From NCBI GenBank assembly GCA_004794655.1, contig SMMW01000577.1, forward strand, positions 989,001-1,053,000: a stretch of DNA of 64,000 bases, written 5' to 3'. The stretch comes from Marisa cornuarietis. Taxonomy: Eukaryota; Mollusca; Gastropoda; Architaenioglossa; Ampullariidae. Of this stretch, positions 62,001-64,000 are shown in pieces (position 1 is the stretch's first letter; the number at the start of each line of letters is the position of its first letter). The translations under genes and the position numbers were made by a program. The notes under the pieces were generated by a model. That model saw only the letters and a list, made by a program, of their open reading frames with translations, had not been told where the DNA came from and did not search any database.

Positions 62001-62863
62001 CCCGAATACAATCGATTCCTAGCAGCACGTGGTCGTGCCGTGACGTCAGCACGCACCGTGTCACCTAACGAGCACTGGTCACTCTCCGTTCAACCGGCGT
62101 TACTCGCACGTCACGGGGGCTGTCACGCACTCCCGTCGTCGCAGGTATCATTCGGAGAGGTGTACGGTCGGGGCTGCGAGGCCACGTCTCCTTTCGAACG
62201 CTGACGGATCGAAGGATGCAGGCAAACAACTAACAATCCTGCGGGTTGATATCAAAATAGCTTTTGCCAGCGTCGGCGCATGCTGGTCTCGTCTGTCAGG
62301 GCACGCGAGCACGCGAGGTTGTGACCCTCCTCCTCCCGTCGCTAGCGCTGGCGTACGCTCCTGCTTTCCTTTCGGGGGTTAAGGGGACGGGGACTGGCGC
62401 GGGAGCAGCCGCTGTTGGCAAACACTGCTTTTGGCTACGCCACACGTCATGGCGCGTGCAGCCGAGTGCAGCTGCTGCCAACACCTGTGTGTGCAGGGAG
62501 CGCGTCTTGCTTACACAACACAGTAGGTGCGTGAAGAATGCACTGAGTGGGAACTGCCGGCCTCCAGTGGGTTTTGGTGGTGGTTACAACTGCCACATCA
62601 CCATACTATTAGCATACTTCTCACAAAAATATCATAGCTGAATAAACAGCAACTCACAGAAATGCTCATGCTGTAACACATTCAGAATGTCATCGTTTGT
62701 CCCCCAAAAATGTGTGAGAGGAATTTTGTTTGTAAAACAAATGAATTTTAAGATGCAGGCAATCAGACAGGCACATGAATTAGCAAATCATGGGAATCGC
62801 TAGTGCTTTTAAACTTGGTCAAGCACGTGTGGCCACATATTCAGGGCATCTGTTGAGTACATA
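59008..62863. other. Gene-poor region
   Basis: I recognise no coding exon. It holds short GA and AC/GCAC runs (about 59,750 and 61,160-61,265) and a CpG-dense patch (61,960-62,480). Short open frames show no domains. Confidence 0.5.
61960..62480. promoter_or_regulatory. CpG-dense patch with an E-box and a perfect CRE
   Basis: CG dinucleotides are far denser here than in the AT-rich surroundings. CACGTG (62,026-62,031) is followed ten bases later by the palindromic cAMP-response element TGACGTCA (62,041-62,048). This could be a promoter or first-exon region of a gene on either strand, such as the minus-strand membrane-protein gene ending at 53,129. No start codon or exon was identified, so this is inference. 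Confidence 0.35.
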
Positions 62864-63770
62864 CTAAATATGTGTCACTAGAGTCGCTTGAGGGATGTCC
62901 AGCCACCCCTGCAGCAAGAACTGGAACAGCAGGATGTGTTGTGCTGTGGGGGGGTGGTGGTCTGTAGAAGGAATCCCATGATGTCCCAGACCTCTCTGTC
63001 GAAGCCAAGTCAAGTCATCTTGATGGACAGTCAAGCCGCTGAATTTGTCGCTGCTGCAAGAACATCGGTCACCACGCAAGCCCAGTGGGGAGCGGCGTTG
63101 TCCACATCTTGAGCATGGAGCCTCCTCAACGACGTGAGAAGCTGCAGGTGAATAATCATCATTGTATGCCCCTTTGTCAGAGACCCGCGAAGGAGACGAC
63201 GGGGGTGGTCTATCATGAAGATGAAAAGCCTGGGGGTCAGCCATTCTATCATTTCACACCATCTACCACGAAGATGGATCACTCTCCAGACCATCAGAGA
63301 GCCGCTGCCACGCCGATGGTGCTCCCTAACGAAGATATCGGCGAATATTGTTCTTGTGGGCGCCGCCACACTGGACTCATCAGTAAAGAGGTCTCTGCCT
63401 AACCTCTGGCTGATGATGTTTGCACCACTGCACACGAGCCTAGCGGAGTGCCTGTGTCAGGGGCACATGGACACCGGCAGTTCCGTTGTTTTGTACGCAA
63501 AATATACCTGTGCAGGTGGATGCAGATGGTCTGCTGGGTGACGTTGACGTGCTGCCGTTCTCGGGTCTGTTCTCAGTCGCTCTGCAGTGATGGTTCTGTT
63601 GCACAGAGCTGTCAGCCTTGTGAACTTTTAGTCGTAATGTTTTGCAATTTGATGTCGTCTAGACCAAGGGTGTTGTTCAGTCGTTCAACCAGTGACTGAA
63701 TGACAGATTTGCTCACCTCCAGCCGTTCAAACACTTCTTGGATGTGCTGTCTCAGAGCCTGTGGTCACTA
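62864..63770 (-). mobile_element. Decayed Tc1-like transposase
   Basis: Minus-strand frames contain LFTDES, GSGSLMVWRVIHLRG, QDVDNAAPHWACVVTDVL and, in another frame, DHHPPTAQH and IPQATL. These correspond in order to the DDE/D catalytic core of Tc1-type transposases (FTDES; GSxMVWGGI; QDNAxPH; the end of the domain at IPQAT). Pieces of the N-terminal helix-turn-helix half appear further right, to about 63,770. Several frameshifts and stops break it. I could not define terminal inverted repeats. Confidence 0.8.
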
Positions 63771-64000
63771 ATCTTCTTAAGGGCATGCTTGTTTTCGCCC
63801 CGTTTTTGTTTCATTTAAACTGCTAAACACGTCACGTTGTGATACGTCACACATGCCATTAATGTCAGGTAACTCGATCCACGTCACACGCTGTGACCCT
63901 TGTGATGCCTGGTATACGGAGTATGCTCTGTACTGGTTTAAAGGCGGTGAATGGGGTGGTGTGGTTTCTCACAGAGTATACTGGTCCCTGTCTTGCAGCC
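63771..64000. other. Window end, nothing recognised
   Basis: No feature I can support. It may include the outer end of the Tc1-like element. Confidence 0.4.

Overview
The window is animal nuclear DNA: AT-rich, intron-dense and full of microsatellites, with several families of degraded non-LTR retrotransposons. Compact exons have GT-AG introns. The gene set (a cluster of CPVL-type serine carboxypeptidases plus an ER protein disulfide isomerase ending in KDEL) and the repeat types fit a mollusc, most likely a gastropod. That assignment is inference from style, not a database match.

Layout. (1) 1-39,793 holds three tandem plus-strand copies of a serine carboxypeptidase gene (S10 family, closest in motif order to CPVL). 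Copy A (1,085-9,644) shows only its last eight exons. Copy B (13,010-25,929) and copy C (30,074-39,793) look complete, with 12 large coding exons and identical phases at the exon boundaries. A and B lie in a recent segmental duplication (about 815-11,430 and 15,385-28,260). C is an older paralogue. Because A and B are so alike, insertions found in only one of them can be seen against the empty site in the other: an RTE-type LINE and a short retroposon in A, a Tx1/L1-type LINE and a dispersed repeat in B. (2) 42,479-49,550 is a complete 12-exon PDIA6 gene with two CGHC thioredoxin domains and a KDEL end. An ERSE-like box lies just upstream and a MITE sits in intron 2. (3) 49,551-64,000 is gene-poor. 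It holds a probable terminal exon of a minus-strand single-pass membrane protein with a CAG-encoded polyglutamine tract (53,129-53,698), a tRNA-derived SINE, a 510-bp foldback element, a broken CR1/L2-like LINE, a CpG-dense patch with a perfect CRE, and a decayed Tc1-like transposase.

How the parts relate. The carboxypeptidases carry signal sequences and an intact Ser-Asp-His triad, so they are probably secreted or lysosomal peptidases. PDIA6 is an unrelated housekeeping neighbour of the ER folding machinery. The most unusual observations are a 41-bp tandem array in which every unit has its own consensus splice donor and acceptor (14,941-15,186), a burst of almost purely amino-acid-changing substitutions confined to three exons of the duplicated carboxypeptidases, and a Glu-to-Gln change beside the catalytic serine shared by all three copies.
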